Source: Anaerolineales bacterium
GTDB lineage: Bacteria > Chloroflexota > Anaerolineae > Anaerolineales > Villigracilaceae
Direction of reading: 5' to 3'
DNA length: 64,000 bases
Assembly (NCBI GenBank): GCA_015075725.1
Contig: JABTTV010000001.1
Span: 4,678,492-4,742,491, forward strand
Every line of letters starts with the position of its first letter. Position 1 is the first letter of the stretch. The notes beneath the pieces were generated by a model, which ran no database searches, was not told the origin of the DNA, and worked only from the letters and a program-made list of their open reading frames with translations. Positions 10,049 to 19,221 of the stretch are shown piece by piece. The position numbers were made by a program, and so were the translations under genes.

Positions 10049-10132
10049 GTCATTGCGAGACGGAGCTCGTCCGTCGAAGCAATCTTCTCATGACAGGAGA
10101 TTGTTTCGCCCCTTGCAGTCGCCCGCAATGAC
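10049..10132. repeat. REP-like palindromic intergenic element, copy 1
   Basis: The element is bounded by GTCATTGCG and CGCAATGAC and contains GAAGCAATCTTC and GGAGATTG inner arms. A related element lies at 41751-41831. It fills the gap between tRNA-Leu and dgt. Confidence 0.6.
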
Positions 10133-10153
10133 ATTCTCATCACAAGTCATGCC

Positions 10154-11305
10154 ATGTATTTCACACGTCAGCAACTCGAAGAGATAGAAGACCGCGGTCT
10201 TGCACCTTATGGGATGAGGAGCAAGGACACAAAGGGGCGCGCCTACCTCGATACCGAGCCGGAATATCGGACCGCATTTCAACGAGACCGTGATCGCATC
10301 CTGCATACGACCGCCTTTCGCCGCCTCGAATACAAAACCCAGGTCTTCATCAATTTCGAAGGAGACCACTTCCGCACCCGCCTCACCCACACGCTTGAAG
10401 TGGCGCAGATCGGGCGGACGTTTGCCCGCGCCCTGGGCGGAAATGAAGATCTCGTCGAGGCGGTTTGCCTTGCGCATGACCTCGGGCATTCCCCCTTCGG
10501 CCATTCCGGCGAAGTCTCTCTCGCGCGGCTCATGAAGGACTTTGGCGGCTTCGACCATAACAGGCAATCCCTGCGCATCGTTACCGAACTCGAACAGCGT
10601 TACCCCGAATTTCCCGGCTTGAATCTCACCTGGGAGGTACGAGAAGGGATGGTGAAGCACGAATCGGAATACGACGTCTCTGACGCACGCGACTACAATC
10701 CCGACCTGCGAGGCAATCTTGAGACACAGATCGCAAATGTCGCCGATGAGCTTGCATATACCACGCACGATCTCGACGACGGGCTCCGCTCCGGGATGAT
10801 TTCCACGCAAATATTGGAAGGCGTTGCCTTGTGGGAGATTCTTCGCGAAACCTATAACTGGCGCGGGCCTTTCCTGAGCGACATGGACCGCCACCGCATG
10901 ATCCGCCATCTTGTGGGTTTACTCGTCACGGACCTGGTCAAAGCCACCGATGCGCGATTGAAAGAAAGCAAGATCAACTCGGTAAAAGACATCCAGAAGA
11001 TGAAACACAACGTTGTTGGGTACAGCGAAGAAATGCAGAGACGGAACCGCGAATTGAAGGATTTGCTTTACAAGAAATTGTACAGGCACCATCGCGTCGT
11101 CAGGATGCAGGTCAAGGCGGAACGCATTATCTCGGACCTTTTTAATGGATACCGAACGGAACCAGCCATCCTGCCAGACCATGTGCAATTTTTCATCGAA
11201 AAGCGGGGGCTGGAACGTACGATTTGCGATTACATCGCCGGCATGACCGACCGTTATGCCATCGAAGAACACCAAAAATTATTCAACCCCAACGAGAAAC
11301 CATAG
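10154..11305 (+). CDS. dgt: dGTP triphosphohydrolase-like HD-domain protein
   Basis: A 383-residue protein of the deoxyguanosinetriphosphate triphosphohydrolase-like family, which hydrolyses dNTPs to nucleosides plus triphosphate and influences nucleotide pools. The N-terminus has the family's RDRDRILHTTAFRRLEYKTQV block. HD-domain metal ligands are visible in RLTHTLEVAQ and AHDLGHSPFGH. Length fits the bacterial dGTPase-like type 2 group. No strong ribosome binding site precedes the ATG. greA follows 68 bases downstream on the same strand. Substrate preference within the family cannot be read from sequence. Confidence 0.9.
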   Translation: MYFTRQQLEEIEDRGLAPYGMRSKDTKGRAYLDTEPEYRTAFQRDRDRILHTTAFRRLEYKTQVFINFEGDHFRTRLTHTLEVAQIGRTFARALGGNEDLVEAVCLAHDLGHSPFGHSGEVSLARLMKDFGGFDHNRQSLRIVTELEQRYPEFPGLNLTWEVREGMVKHESEYDVSDARDYNPDLRGNLETQIANVADELAYTTHDLDDGLRSGMISTQILEGVALWEILRETYNWRGPFLSDMDRHRMIRHLVGLLVTDLVKATDARLKESKINSVKDIQKMKHNVVGYSEEMQRRNRELKDLLYKKLYRHHRVVRMQVKAERIISDLFNGYRTEPAILPDHVQFFIEKRGLERTICDYIAGMTDRYAIEEHQKLFNPNEKP

Positions 11306-11373
11306 CAGGTTTTTGTTTCATCAGGGGGAACTCCGGATCAATGTTCCCCCGCGATTCAATGAAAGGAGACGCA

Positions 11374-11835
11374 ATGACCCCACCAAATTATTTAACCCCT
11401 GAAGGCGAGGCCAAACTCAAAGCCGAACTTGAAGAATTGAAAGGACCGCGTCGCGAGGACCTGGCAAAACGCCTGCGCTCCGCCATCCAAATGGGCGACC
11501 TTTCGGAGAATGCCGATTACCACAAGGCGAAAGAGGACCAGGGGTTTCTGGAAGGCCGCATCAAGGAGATCGAAGCCATCCTGAGAAATTCCGTCCTGAT
11601 CGAAAAATCAAGCACTGATTCGGTGTCCATCGGCTCGCACGTGACCATCCAGGAGGAAGATTTCGATCCGGAGACCTATCACATCGTCGGTCCCGCCGAG
11701 GCGGATCCTCGCAAGGGAAAGATATCGCACGAATCTCCCATCGGAATTGCGTTAATGGACAAAAAGGTGGGGCAGATAGCGGAAGCGGAAACCCCCGGCG
11801 GGAAGATCAAGGTCAAGATCATCAAGATCGAATAG
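11374..11835 (+). CDS. greA: Transcription elongation factor GreA
   Basis: A 153-residue GreA that rescues backtracked RNA polymerase by stimulating transcript cleavage. The N-terminal coiled coil carries the MGDLSENADYH motif, whose acidic tip residues are catalytic. The C-terminal FKBP-like domain has GKISHESPIG. The start is ATG 11374 because AAGGAG lies 7 bases upstream; the open frame extends further upstream without a better signal. Confidence 0.95.
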   Translation: MTPPNYLTPEGEAKLKAELEELKGPRREDLAKRLRSAIQMGDLSENADYHKAKEDQGFLEGRIKEIEAILRNSVLIEKSSTDSVSIGSHVTIQEEDFDPETYHIVGPAEADPRKGKISHESPIGIALMDKKVGQIAEAETPGGKIKVKIIKIE

Positions 11836-11843
11836 GCGGCGAT

Positions 11844-11873
11844 AAAAACCCGCTCGTTTACGAGCGGGTTTTT
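11844..11873. terminator. Bidirectional terminator between greA and the facing gene
   Basis: AAAAACCCGCTCG, a TTTA loop, and CGAGCGGGTTTTT. It can serve greA on the plus strand and the convergent gene at 11877 on the minus strand. Confidence 0.9.
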
Positions 11874-11876
11874 ATC

Positions 11877-12878
11877 TCATCCCTGACGGGGCCAGATCGC
11901 AAGTTCGAGCGTCACCCGCTCGAAGAAACTGCCATCGGGAAGAACGCCTTTCCCGTATTCGATATCCACGATGGTTGCAAGCAATTGAAGCGTCGCGGTC
12001 TCAAGTAAAATTTGAGCCTGGGGTTCCATCATCACAAGTTCTCCCTTGGGTTCGAGGCGGGAACGAATACCGGGATCCGCAAAGGCATGGCGGGACATCA
12101 ACACCTTTGTTGCGGTCTTGATATCATTCTTATCGAACAGCCATATTTCAAGCGCGGTCACTTTCTTTGGTTCCCCGACACCGATGATCTCGGAAACGCC
12201 AACCCCATACTCGCCCAAGAACTCGCCGGAACCAGTATCGATGCTGAATGACTCGTCATAGAGATCGTCCCCCAGGACATATGTGGTCATGGTTTGGGTG
12301 ATGGGCGGAGCCAGTCCCATCTCTTCAAAATTCGTCTTCGCGGCCGTACGACTGATCTCCGTGGCTTGCATGGTGACCGTTACTTCGCCGGATCCGCGTT
12401 TACGGAATAAACGGAACATATAGAATCCCGCCGCCAAGGCAACTCCTAGAACCAGCAATATGCCAATTCCAATTAATACAAGCCGAAGCCAACCGGGAGT
12501 CGGATTCGGCTCCTCCGTCACAGGCTGTTCGCCCCGTGCCTTGATCTCATCTGTAACTGCCTGCCCGAATTCTTGAATAAGAGAAGAGGGCAAATAACCG
12601 GGATTATTTTGAACGACTGCAAAAGCATTTTGCGCCTCGGTACCAAGCCCGATCCAACGGTCCGCCGCCAAAGCCGCGCTTTTGTTGATGCTATAGGAGT
12701 CGATCGCCATCCGCATATAATCCTCCCTCAAATCCTGGCGAAGGTAATACGGGGTGGCATTCACAAACTCCACTGGCGCGATCCACCAGCCAATCACTAA
12801 CCCAAGCCCCAACCCTAAAATAAACAGTACGATCGGCAGTATGGGGATTTTCTTCAGGAATGCGACGATGAATTGCAT
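11877..12878 (-). CDS. Conserved membrane protein of unknown function
   Basis: 333 residues with two transmembrane segments (about 11-32 and 130-155). Between them is a helical extracytoplasmic part, and after the second segment a cytoplasmic, mainly beta domain of about 170 residues. Segments such as YVLGDDLYDESFSID and EYGVGVSEIIGVG show no catalytic signature. I do not recognise a named family, though similar two-TM proteins seem common in Anaerolineae. It is alone on the minus strand, convergent with greA. Confidence 0.75.
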   Translation of the reverse strand: MQFIVAFLKKIPILPIVLFILGLGLGLVIGWWIAPVEFVNATPYYLRQDLREDYMRMAIDSYSINKSAALAADRWIGLGTEAQNAFAVVQNNPGYLPSSLIQEFGQAVTDEIKARGEQPVTEEPNPTPGWLRLVLIGIGILLVLGVALAAGFYMFRLFRKRGSGEVTVTMQATEISRTAAKTNFEEMGLAPPITQTMTTYVLGDDLYDESFSIDTGSGEFLGEYGVGVSEIIGVGEPKKVTALEIWLFDKNDIKTATKVLMSRHAFADPGIRSRLEPKGELVMMEPQAQILLETATLQLLATIVDIEYGKGVLPDGSFFERVTLELAIWPRQG

Positions 12879-13069
12879 ATCTGACTCCTTCGCTCGTATG
12901 CTATGGCTCGATTATACAACGTAAACCAAACCTCCTGCATGGCAGATGTATTACCTCCAAATCGACGGCGAAATTCGGACCTACGCCTCGCGCCCGCCCT
13001 CCACTTTTCATGCCGCCCTGAATCTTCCGCCTCCCTGATCATTCCCCCGCGAGCAGGAGCGAAGGCATA

Positions 13070-15376
13070 TCATGCGTTTTCGGGAACGACCACTTCCAGC
13101 GGGAATATCTCGGAACAATTCGTGCATTGCGCTTCACGTTTATTGGCGATCACCAACAAGCCCTTACACTTCGGGCACGGCACGGCCAGGGGTCTTTTCC
13201 AGGTGGTGAAATCACAGTTCGGATAATTGGCACAGCCGTAAAAGGTGCGTCCTTTCCGGGTTCTGCGCTCCACCATCTCGCCGCCGTCCTTCGGACACGC
13301 AACCCCGATCTTCTCAAGCCACGGCTCTGTGTAACGGCAATTTGGAAAATTCGAACAGGAGATGAACTTTCCGAATCGTCCATAACGAATGACCAACTCG
13401 CCCCCGTCATCTGGGCATTTCCTGCCGATCGGCTCCGGCTCGGACTTTGAAACAGGTATTTCAGCCTGAGCCTTTTTCACATCCGCAGAAAATGGTTCAT
13501 AAAATTCGCGGATCGCATCCGTCCAGGGCATTTCGCCTTCCGCGATCTTATCCAGGTCCTCTTCCATATGCGCGGTGAAACTCAGATCCACCACTTCGGG
13601 GAAGTATTGCGCCATAAGGTCATTGACCTGAATGCCGATCTCTGTGGGCACAAGCCGCTTCTCTTCACGCACGGCATAACCGCGTTGCTGAATCGTGGAA
13701 ATCGTTGGCGCATAAGTGGAGGGACGGCCGATACCGTTCTCTTCAAGCGCCTTCACCAGGGAGGCTTCACTATACCGCGGAGGCGGCTGCGTGAAATGCT
13801 GTTCAGGGATCAACCGGATCAATTCCTGCTTCTGTCCCTCCTCCACGCCTCTGGGGATCTTGACATCCTCTTCTTCGTCCTCCGCGCGCGCATCTTCATT
13901 CTTTGATTCCTGATACACGACCAGGAAACCCGCAAATTGAACCTCGGAATGCGAAGCGCGCAGGAGATATTCATGGCTTTGCGATTTTCCAGTGACCTCT
14001 ACCTGTAATGTATCAAAGACCGCAAACGCCATCTGGGAGGCGACAAACCTCTGCCAGATAAGTTGGTACAACTTGAACATCGCCGGCTCCAGAAACGGTT
14101 TCACCTTCGCCGGGTCGCGCATGACAGACGTCGGGCGGATGGCTTCGTGAGCCTCCTGCGCACCTGCCGTTTTGGTCTTGTAAACAGGCGCCTCACCGGG
14201 CAGATACTCCGAGCCGTATTTTTCCATCACATATTCACGCGCTTCGTTCTGTGCCAAGGCCGAGACATTGGTCGAATCCGTGCGCATGTATGTGATCAAA
14301 CCGGTCGAACCGCCCTCGCCGACGTCCTGCCCTTCATATAAACCCTGCGCAAGAGCCATTGTCCGTTTTGCCGTAAAGCCAAGCTTTTTGGACGCCTCCT
14401 GCTGAAGGGTCGATGTCGTGAATGGGGCGGAGGGTTTTTGCCGTTTTTCACCGCGCTTGACCTTTGAGATCTCGTATGCGGAGGTTTCCATATCCACCAA
14501 CACCGGGTCAACTGCCTCCCGATTCGTGAGCTCGGGTTCTTTGTCGTCGATGCGCACAAGTTTGGCGACGAACGATGATTTTAGTTTTTCAGCCTTGAAT
14601 TCGCCGTGGATCGACCAATATTCGACGGGTTTGAAATCCTCGATCTCCCGCTCGCGATCGACAAGAAGACGGAGCGCGACCGACTGCACACGTCCCGCAG
14701 AGAGCCGCCCGCGGACTTTTTCCCAGAGAACCGGGCTGATGCTGTAACCAACCAGGCGATCCAATACGCGGCGAGCCTGCTGGGCATTGACGAGATTCAT
14801 ATCGATACTGCGCGGATGAGAAAACGCCTCTGAAACCGCAGGCGCAGTGATCTCATGGAACACGACGCGCTTTGCCCTTTCCGGTTCGATGCCCGCCGCT
14901 TCCATTAGGTGCCATGAGATCGATTCACCTTCACGGTCGGGATCGGTTGCGAGATAGATCTCCTCAGCTTTCTTCGCCAATTGCTTGATCTCTTTGACAA
15001 CTTCCTTCTTTTCGTTTGGCACGCGATACTTCGGCTCAAAGTTATTGTCAACATCGACGGATAATTGCGATTTCAACAAATCTCGCACATGCCCCACAGA
15101 AGCACGGACGGTGAATCCCTTACCGAGAAAACGCCCGACCGTTTTTGCCTTGGCGGGCGACTCGACGATCACAAGTTTCCCTTCGCGCACCTCCACCTTT
15201 TCCGGTTTTTCCGGCGGAGTCAAACCAACGTGGGCGTCCGTTTTGCCCATGCGAAATAATTTTGTGCCGCAAACGGGACATACCCCGGTCGTGACCGCAG
15301 AACCCTTGGCGTTGAATCCAGCTACAGGGTCTTTTATTTCCCGTTTTGTCTTGCATTTCATACAATAGGCTTCCAT
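13070..15376 (-). CDS. topA: DNA topoisomerase I with N-terminal zinc module
   Basis: 768-residue type IA topoisomerase, which relaxes negative supercoils by single-strand passage. An added N-terminal module of about 45 residues has CMKC and CPVC pairs (DUF5679-like). The Toprim domain follows, with LVIVESPAKAKT and DPDREGE (acidic metal site). The active-site tyrosine is in GLITYMRTDST. Three Cys4-type zinc fingers (CPDDGG...C, CPKDGG...C, CPKCKG...C) form the C-terminus. All core motifs are intact. It is transcribed alone on the minus strand. Confidence 0.97.
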   Translation of the reverse strand: MEAYCMKCKTKREIKDPVAGFNAKGSAVTTGVCPVCGTKLFRMGKTDAHVGLTPPEKPEKVEVREGKLVIVESPAKAKTVGRFLGKGFTVRASVGHVRDLLKSQLSVDVDNNFEPKYRVPNEKKEVVKEIKQLAKKAEEIYLATDPDREGESISWHLMEAAGIEPERAKRVVFHEITAPAVSEAFSHPRSIDMNLVNAQQARRVLDRLVGYSISPVLWEKVRGRLSAGRVQSVALRLLVDREREIEDFKPVEYWSIHGEFKAEKLKSSFVAKLVRIDDKEPELTNREAVDPVLVDMETSAYEISKVKRGEKRQKPSAPFTTSTLQQEASKKLGFTAKRTMALAQGLYEGQDVGEGGSTGLITYMRTDSTNVSALAQNEAREYVMEKYGSEYLPGEAPVYKTKTAGAQEAHEAIRPTSVMRDPAKVKPFLEPAMFKLYQLIWQRFVASQMAFAVFDTLQVEVTGKSQSHEYLLRASHSEVQFAGFLVVYQESKNEDARAEDEEEDVKIPRGVEEGQKQELIRLIPEQHFTQPPPRYSEASLVKALEENGIGRPSTYAPTISTIQQRGYAVREEKRLVPTEIGIQVNDLMAQYFPEVVDLSFTAHMEEDLDKIAEGEMPWTDAIREFYEPFSADVKKAQAEIPVSKSEPEPIGRKCPDDGGELVIRYGRFGKFISCSNFPNCRYTEPWLEKIGVACPKDGGEMVERRTRKGRTFYGCANYPNCDFTTWKRPLAVPCPKCKGLLVIANKREAQCTNCSEIFPLEVVVPENA

Positions 15377-15445
15377 CTAAATTCCTCCAGCATATCCCTC
15401 ATTCAGTCTTGTAATAAATGAGAGTCAGACTGCCATACATAAAAG

Positions 15446-15480
15446 ATCCCGCAAGGTTAATCCTTACGGGATGGACATTC
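15446..15480 (-). terminator. Terminator of the rpsP-manC run
   Basis: Read on the minus strand, ATCCCGTAAGG and CCTTGCGGGAT form an 11-bp stem with one G-T pair, followed by CTTTTAT. It lies downstream of manC and upstream of topA. Confidence 0.7.
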
Positions 15481-15540
15481 TACAGCAATATCCCGATTTT
15501 TGGCAAACGCTTTTTTCTTCAGCCCGTTCGTGGTTTCAGG

Positions 15541-16641
15541 TTACAGATATTTTTCCTGTCGATGCTTCTTCAAATGCTCGACAACATCCTTTACCTTTTG
15601 CGATTGGTCTGTCTTGCAGATCAGAAGCGCATCGCCTGTATCTATTATGATCGTGTCGTCCACACCGATGGTGACTATCAATCGGTCTGAACCGCTATAG
15701 ACAAGTGTGTTGTTCGTTTCGAGCGCAAGGTGCGACGTTGCATTGGTGGCGATATTTCCATTCATATCCGGCAGCAGCACTTCGAACAAGGATGACCAAA
15801 TGCCCACATCGCTCCAACCCAAACCGCCCGCGGGGAGGACTGCTACGCGTTCCGCTTTTTCCATGATGCCATAATCCACAGTCTCGGTTTTCAAATCCAG
15901 CCATTTTTCCTTGAGGGATGCATCAAAATCGCTCCTTCCCCAGCGACTCCCAATAAATTCAAGCGTTTCATGCAATCGGGGCATCTGTGTCCGAATCTCA
16001 GCCAATATCGCGTCCGTCCGCCATATGAACATGCCGCTGTTCCACGAATGATCGCCGGAATGCAACAATTGCTGAGCCGTTTTTTCACTTGGTTTCTCTT
16101 TAAAACTCTTAACTTCATACACCGGATACTTATATCCGCCATCCAAAGGTAACCCTTGTTGGATGTATCCAAACGCAGTTGATGGAAGAGTTGGCGTGAT
16201 CCCAAGAGTGACCAGATAACTGCGATCCGCTACTTCGAATGCCGCTTTCAAAAGGTAATGGAACAGATCCACATTACGAATAAAATGATCCGAGGGCAGG
16301 ATCGCCATCGAAGCCGTTGGGTCGCGTTTCTGCAGAGCCATCGCGGCCAGCCCGACCACCGAAGCCGTCCCACGTGGGGCGGGTTCGATCAAATAATTTT
16401 CATCGGGAAGTTCAGGAGTCTGACTCTTCATCTCCCTGGCCTGCTCTTCCACGGTTACAACGAGGATACGCTCCGGCGGAAACAATCCTTCCAGTCTCTT
16501 AACCGTGCTTTGAAACAGGGTCTCCTGGCCGATCAACGGCAATAATTGTTTTGGTCTTTCCCTTCGTGAGAGGGGCCATAAACGGGTCCCGCCGCCGCCG
16601 GCCATGATGACTGCATAGGCATGCGTTAGATCAAAAGCCAT
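15541..16641 (-). CDS. manC: Mannose-1-phosphate guanylyltransferase
   Basis: 366-residue nucleotidyltransferase making GDP-mannose from mannose-1-phosphate and GTP for glycan synthesis. The signature GGGGTRLWPLSRRERPKQ binds the nucleotide; APRGTASVVGLAAM and ILPSDHFI follow as in the family. It lacks the C-terminal isomerase (cupin) domain of bifunctional ManC-type enzymes and is therefore the short form. It begins 9 bases after dprA and ends before a strong terminator. Confidence 0.92.
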   Translation of the reverse strand: MAFDLTHAYAVIMAGGGGTRLWPLSRRERPKQLLPLIGQETLFQSTVKRLEGLFPPERILVVTVEEQAREMKSQTPELPDENYLIEPAPRGTASVVGLAAMALQKRDPTASMAILPSDHFIRNVDLFHYLLKAAFEVADRSYLVTLGITPTLPSTAFGYIQQGLPLDGGYKYPVYEVKSFKEKPSEKTAQQLLHSGDHSWNSGMFIWRTDAILAEIRTQMPRLHETLEFIGSRWGRSDFDASLKEKWLDLKTETVDYGIMEKAERVAVLPAGGLGWSDVGIWSSLFEVLLPDMNGNIATNATSHLALETNNTLVYSGSDRLIVTIGVDDTIIIDTGDALLICKTDQSQKVKDVVEHLKKHRQEKYL

Positions 16642-16650
16642 TCATCTCTC

Positions 16651-17757
16651 CTAAAGATTGTAGTTCGATGGTTCTTCCCGAACCGCCACGTAATTCATCC
16701 CGCCCACCTGACGCACCATGCCCTTCAATTCCATCATGGCGAGCGCCGCGGATATTTTTTCGATGGGCAGGTTTGCTTGATTGCGGATCTCATCCACGTG
16801 CAAAGGTTCACTGCCGAGCGCGTTCAGTACAAGCGCCTCGGTTTCATCAGACGGTAAGACCTTCCGCGCCGATTTATGTTCGCCCATACGCGTAAGATCG
16901 AGCGCCTGCATCAGGTCGGCTGGAGTCAACAACGACTGTGCGCCTTTCTGGATCAAACGGTTCGTCCCCTTGCTTTGCGGCGCTAAAATACTGCCCGGCA
17001 CGGCAAAAATCTCCCGTCCCTGTTCTGCGGCGAATTCCGCCGTGATCAATGCGCCGCTTGTCTCTGCCGCTTCGACAACGACCACAGCAAGCGATAAACC
17101 TGAAATGATGCGATTGCGGGGCGGGAAGTTCGAAGCGTCCGGCGGGGTGCCGACGGCGTAATCGCTGACGATCGCGCCGCGTTCCATCATCTGCTCGGCG
17201 AGTCCGCGATGCTCCGGCGGGTAGATCTTGTCCACGCCCGAGCCGAGGACCGCCATCGTCCGCCCGCCCGCTTTGAGCGCGGCTTGATGCGCTATCGCAT
17301 CCACACCCCGCGCAAGCCCGCTGATGACGGTGATCCCATTAGCGGCGAGATACGAAGCGATTTCCTCCGTCACTTGTCTTCCGTAAGGCGTGACTTTGCG
17401 CGTTCCGACAATCGCCACCGCATACAAATCATCCATCAAATATTCCCCGCGGATGTAGAGAACGGGCGGCGGCTGATCGATCTCCTTCAAGCGGGCTGGA
17501 TATTCATCATCCATCCAGGTGAGGATTTTGATTCCCTGCGCCTCGATCTTCGCCCAAGCCTGATCCAGATCGATATCCTTCCTAGCCCCGATGACTTTCT
17601 CGGCAAGTTTTGCACCCAAACCCGATTCGACCAATTCAGACGCATCTGCATTCCATGCGGAGGCAAGGTCGCCAAAATGCGCGATCAATCCCTGCATTCT
17701 TACGGCGCCGATGCCTTTGATGAGGTTGAACCCGATCCAATATTTCTTATCGTCCAT
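16651..17757 (-). CDS. dprA: DNA-processing protein DprA
   Basis: 368-residue DprA/Smf, which loads RecA on incoming single-stranded DNA during transformation. N-terminal HhH-like region, then the Rossmann-like core with VAIVGTRKVTPYG, VISGLARGVDAIAH and FPPRNRIISGLS motifs. A C-terminal winged-helix (DprA-WH) region of about 65 residues completes it. It sits between rimM (46 bases upstream) and manC. The presence of dprA alone does not show competence. Confidence 0.95.
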   Translation of the reverse strand: MDDKKYWIGFNLIKGIGAVRMQGLIAHFGDLASAWNADASELVESGLGAKLAEKVIGARKDIDLDQAWAKIEAQGIKILTWMDDEYPARLKEIDQPPPVLYIRGEYLMDDLYAVAIVGTRKVTPYGRQVTEEIASYLAANGITVISGLARGVDAIAHQAALKAGGRTMAVLGSGVDKIYPPEHRGLAEQMMERGAIVSDYAVGTPPDASNFPPRNRIISGLSLAVVVVEAAETSGALITAEFAAEQGREIFAVPGSILAPQSKGTNRLIQKGAQSLLTPADLMQALDLTRMGEHKSARKVLPSDETEALVLNALGSEPLHVDEIRNQANLPIEKISAALAMMELKGMVRQVGGMNYVAVREEPSNYNL

Positions 17758-17803
17758 GGCTTGGAAATTGTATCATTCCCCAATTCGTTTTTTAATTTTG
17801 CCT

Positions 17804-18337
17804 TTAGATCAGCCCCTCGATAAGGTGGACTATCATCGTTTTCTCCTCCATATTGACCTGAAGGATCACATCCGGGATGGCGGGAAGAAGGATTTCCTTT
17901 CCATCTTCCTTTAATACAACATAGACGTCGTTTGCGCCGGTCTCGAGCACCTCGTGCAAAACGCCGAGTTTGCCGCCTTCATCCGTCGTCACGGTCAGGC
18001 CGATCAACTGGTGTTTGTAAATTTTTCCTTCGGGCAACGCCGGGACTTCACTGGATTTGACATACACCCATTGATTGCGAAAACGACCCGCCGCTTCGGG
18101 CGAGTCAGACCCGCGAAGTTTGACCAGCAGCCCGGTCCCGTGGACGCGGGCGGAGCCAATCGTGAAACTGGCGTGATCTTCACCTATGTAAACCTTGCGC
18201 CCGGGTTTGATCCGATCCGGAAAATCGGTGTGCAGGTCCATAATGATCTCTCCGTTCACCCCATGCGGACGCCGCAGAAAACCGATCGCCAAATAAATAG
18301 ACTCGCCTTTTGGCGAGCCTGTTTTTTCTTCAGCCAT
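17804..18337 (-). CDS. rimM: Ribosome maturation factor RimM
   Basis: 177 residues; assists 30S subunit head assembly by binding S19. The N-terminal beta-barrel has AIGFLRRPHGVNGEI and the C-terminal PRC-barrel contains GANDVYVV and ILLPAIPDVI. It begins 2 bases after khpA, as expected for the conserved rpsP-khpA-rimM order. trmD, which usually follows, is absent; dprA and manC are there instead. Confidence 0.95.
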   Translation of the reverse strand: MAEEKTGSPKGESIYLAIGFLRRPHGVNGEIIMDLHTDFPDRIKPGRKVYIGEDHASFTIGSARVHGTGLLVKLRGSDSPEAAGRFRNQWVYVKSSEVPALPEGKIYKHQLIGLTVTTDEGGKLGVLHEVLETGANDVYVVLKEDGKEILLPAIPDVILQVNMEEKTMIVHLIEGLI

Positions 18338-18339
18338 TG

Positions 18340-18573
18340 TCAGGAGGGTTCCGTCACATCCAGCGTGGCTTGCTTGCCCTGGCGTTCCGACGCGACCCGC
18401 AACAAGGCACGGATGGAATTCGCCACTTTTCCACCCTTGCCGATCACGCGCCCCATATCTTCCTTGGCGACGCTCAACTCGATGCGAGGGCGGTTGCCGT
18501 TGGACTGGGTAACGATTACATCTTCGGGGTGATCCACAAGGGATTTGGCGATATATTCGATCAGGTCTTTCAT
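18340..18573 (-). CDS. khpA: KH-domain RNA-binding protein KhpA
   Basis: 77-residue single KH domain with the RNA-contacting loop GRVIGKGGK. The ATG at 18573 is chosen because AAGG lies just upstream at normal spacing; a GTG two codons earlier (18579) is possible. In other bacteria KhpA partners with KhpB/Jag and binds small RNAs and mRNAs. It lies between rpsP and rimM, as in many genomes. Confidence 0.93.
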   Translation of the reverse strand: MKDLIEYIAKSLVDHPEDVIVTQSNGNRPRIELSVAKEDMGRVIGKGGKVANSIRALLRVASERQGKQATLDVTEPS

Positions 18574-18630
18574 ATTCACCTTGTAATCGACCCCAAAGGT
18601 CTCAATGACCTTTGGGGTCTTGTTGATTAT

Positions 18631-18972
18631 TTACTTGCGCGTCTTGACCGGCGCGGCGCGTTTGGCTTCCGCGGCGGTGGCTTCCTCGAGGAGGAGATCC
18701 AACGTCTCGCCTTTCTTGTAGCGTTCGAATCGCTCAAGAGTTCCGGCGGTTTTCAGGATCTTTTCCACCGATTCGGTCGGCAGGGCGCCGTGATTCATCC
18801 AGCGGTAGATGCGCTTCTCATCCAATTTGATCGTGGCGGGTTCAGTTCGCGGGTTATACACGCCAAGAATCTCTAAAAAACGACCGTCACGCGGGGATTC
18901 CTTGTCCGCGGCGACGATGCGGTACGTGGGTTGACCTCGAAGGCCAATACGACGTAAACGAAGACGAACCAT
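18631..18972 (-). CDS. rpsP: 30S ribosomal protein S16
   Basis: 113 residues starting MVRLRLRRIGLRGQPTYRIV, the standard bS16 N-terminus. A C-terminal extension of about 30 residues is rich in Ala, Glu and Lys. AAAGGAG lies 9 bases before the ATG. It is the first gene of the minus-strand run rpsP-khpA-rimM-dprA-manC. Confidence 0.97.
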   Translation of the reverse strand: MVRLRLRRIGLRGQPTYRIVAADKESPRDGRFLEILGVYNPRTEPATIKLDEKRIYRWMNHGALPTESVEKILKTAGTLERFERYKKGETLDLLLEEATAAEAKRAAPVKTRK

Positions 18973-19129
18973 TTTAAACTTGCTCCTTTAGTTTTTTTGA
19001 TTACATTCCAGGCAGGCACGAGAGGGTTGTGTGCGGGCTGGAATTGCGGGGTGTATTTTACCAGAAGAAACCGGCAATGGATGACTCACTTGCCCATTCC
19101 TGAAAAACCCGAGGCGCCTCTTAAAACCA

Positions 19130-19157
19130 TTGACTTTCCAATGAAAATGAGTATTCT
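19130..19157 (+). promoter_or_regulatory. Candidate promoter, shared box TTGACT-16-TATTCT
   Basis: TTGACT (19130-19135) and TATTCT (19152-19157) with a 16-base spacer, about 65 bases before the start at 19222. The box TGAGTATTCTAG recurs in the promoter region at 27798-27825. Confidence 0.5.
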
Positions 19158-19221
19158 AGATTTATTCGGGCAGGGCAAGACAAGAACTCAGGTGCCCGGG
19201 ATCCAAAAAAGGAGATTAGAA

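Noticed and set aside
10088..10909. 273-codon minus-strand frame
   Set aside because: It overlaps dgt, whose motifs are clear on the other strand.
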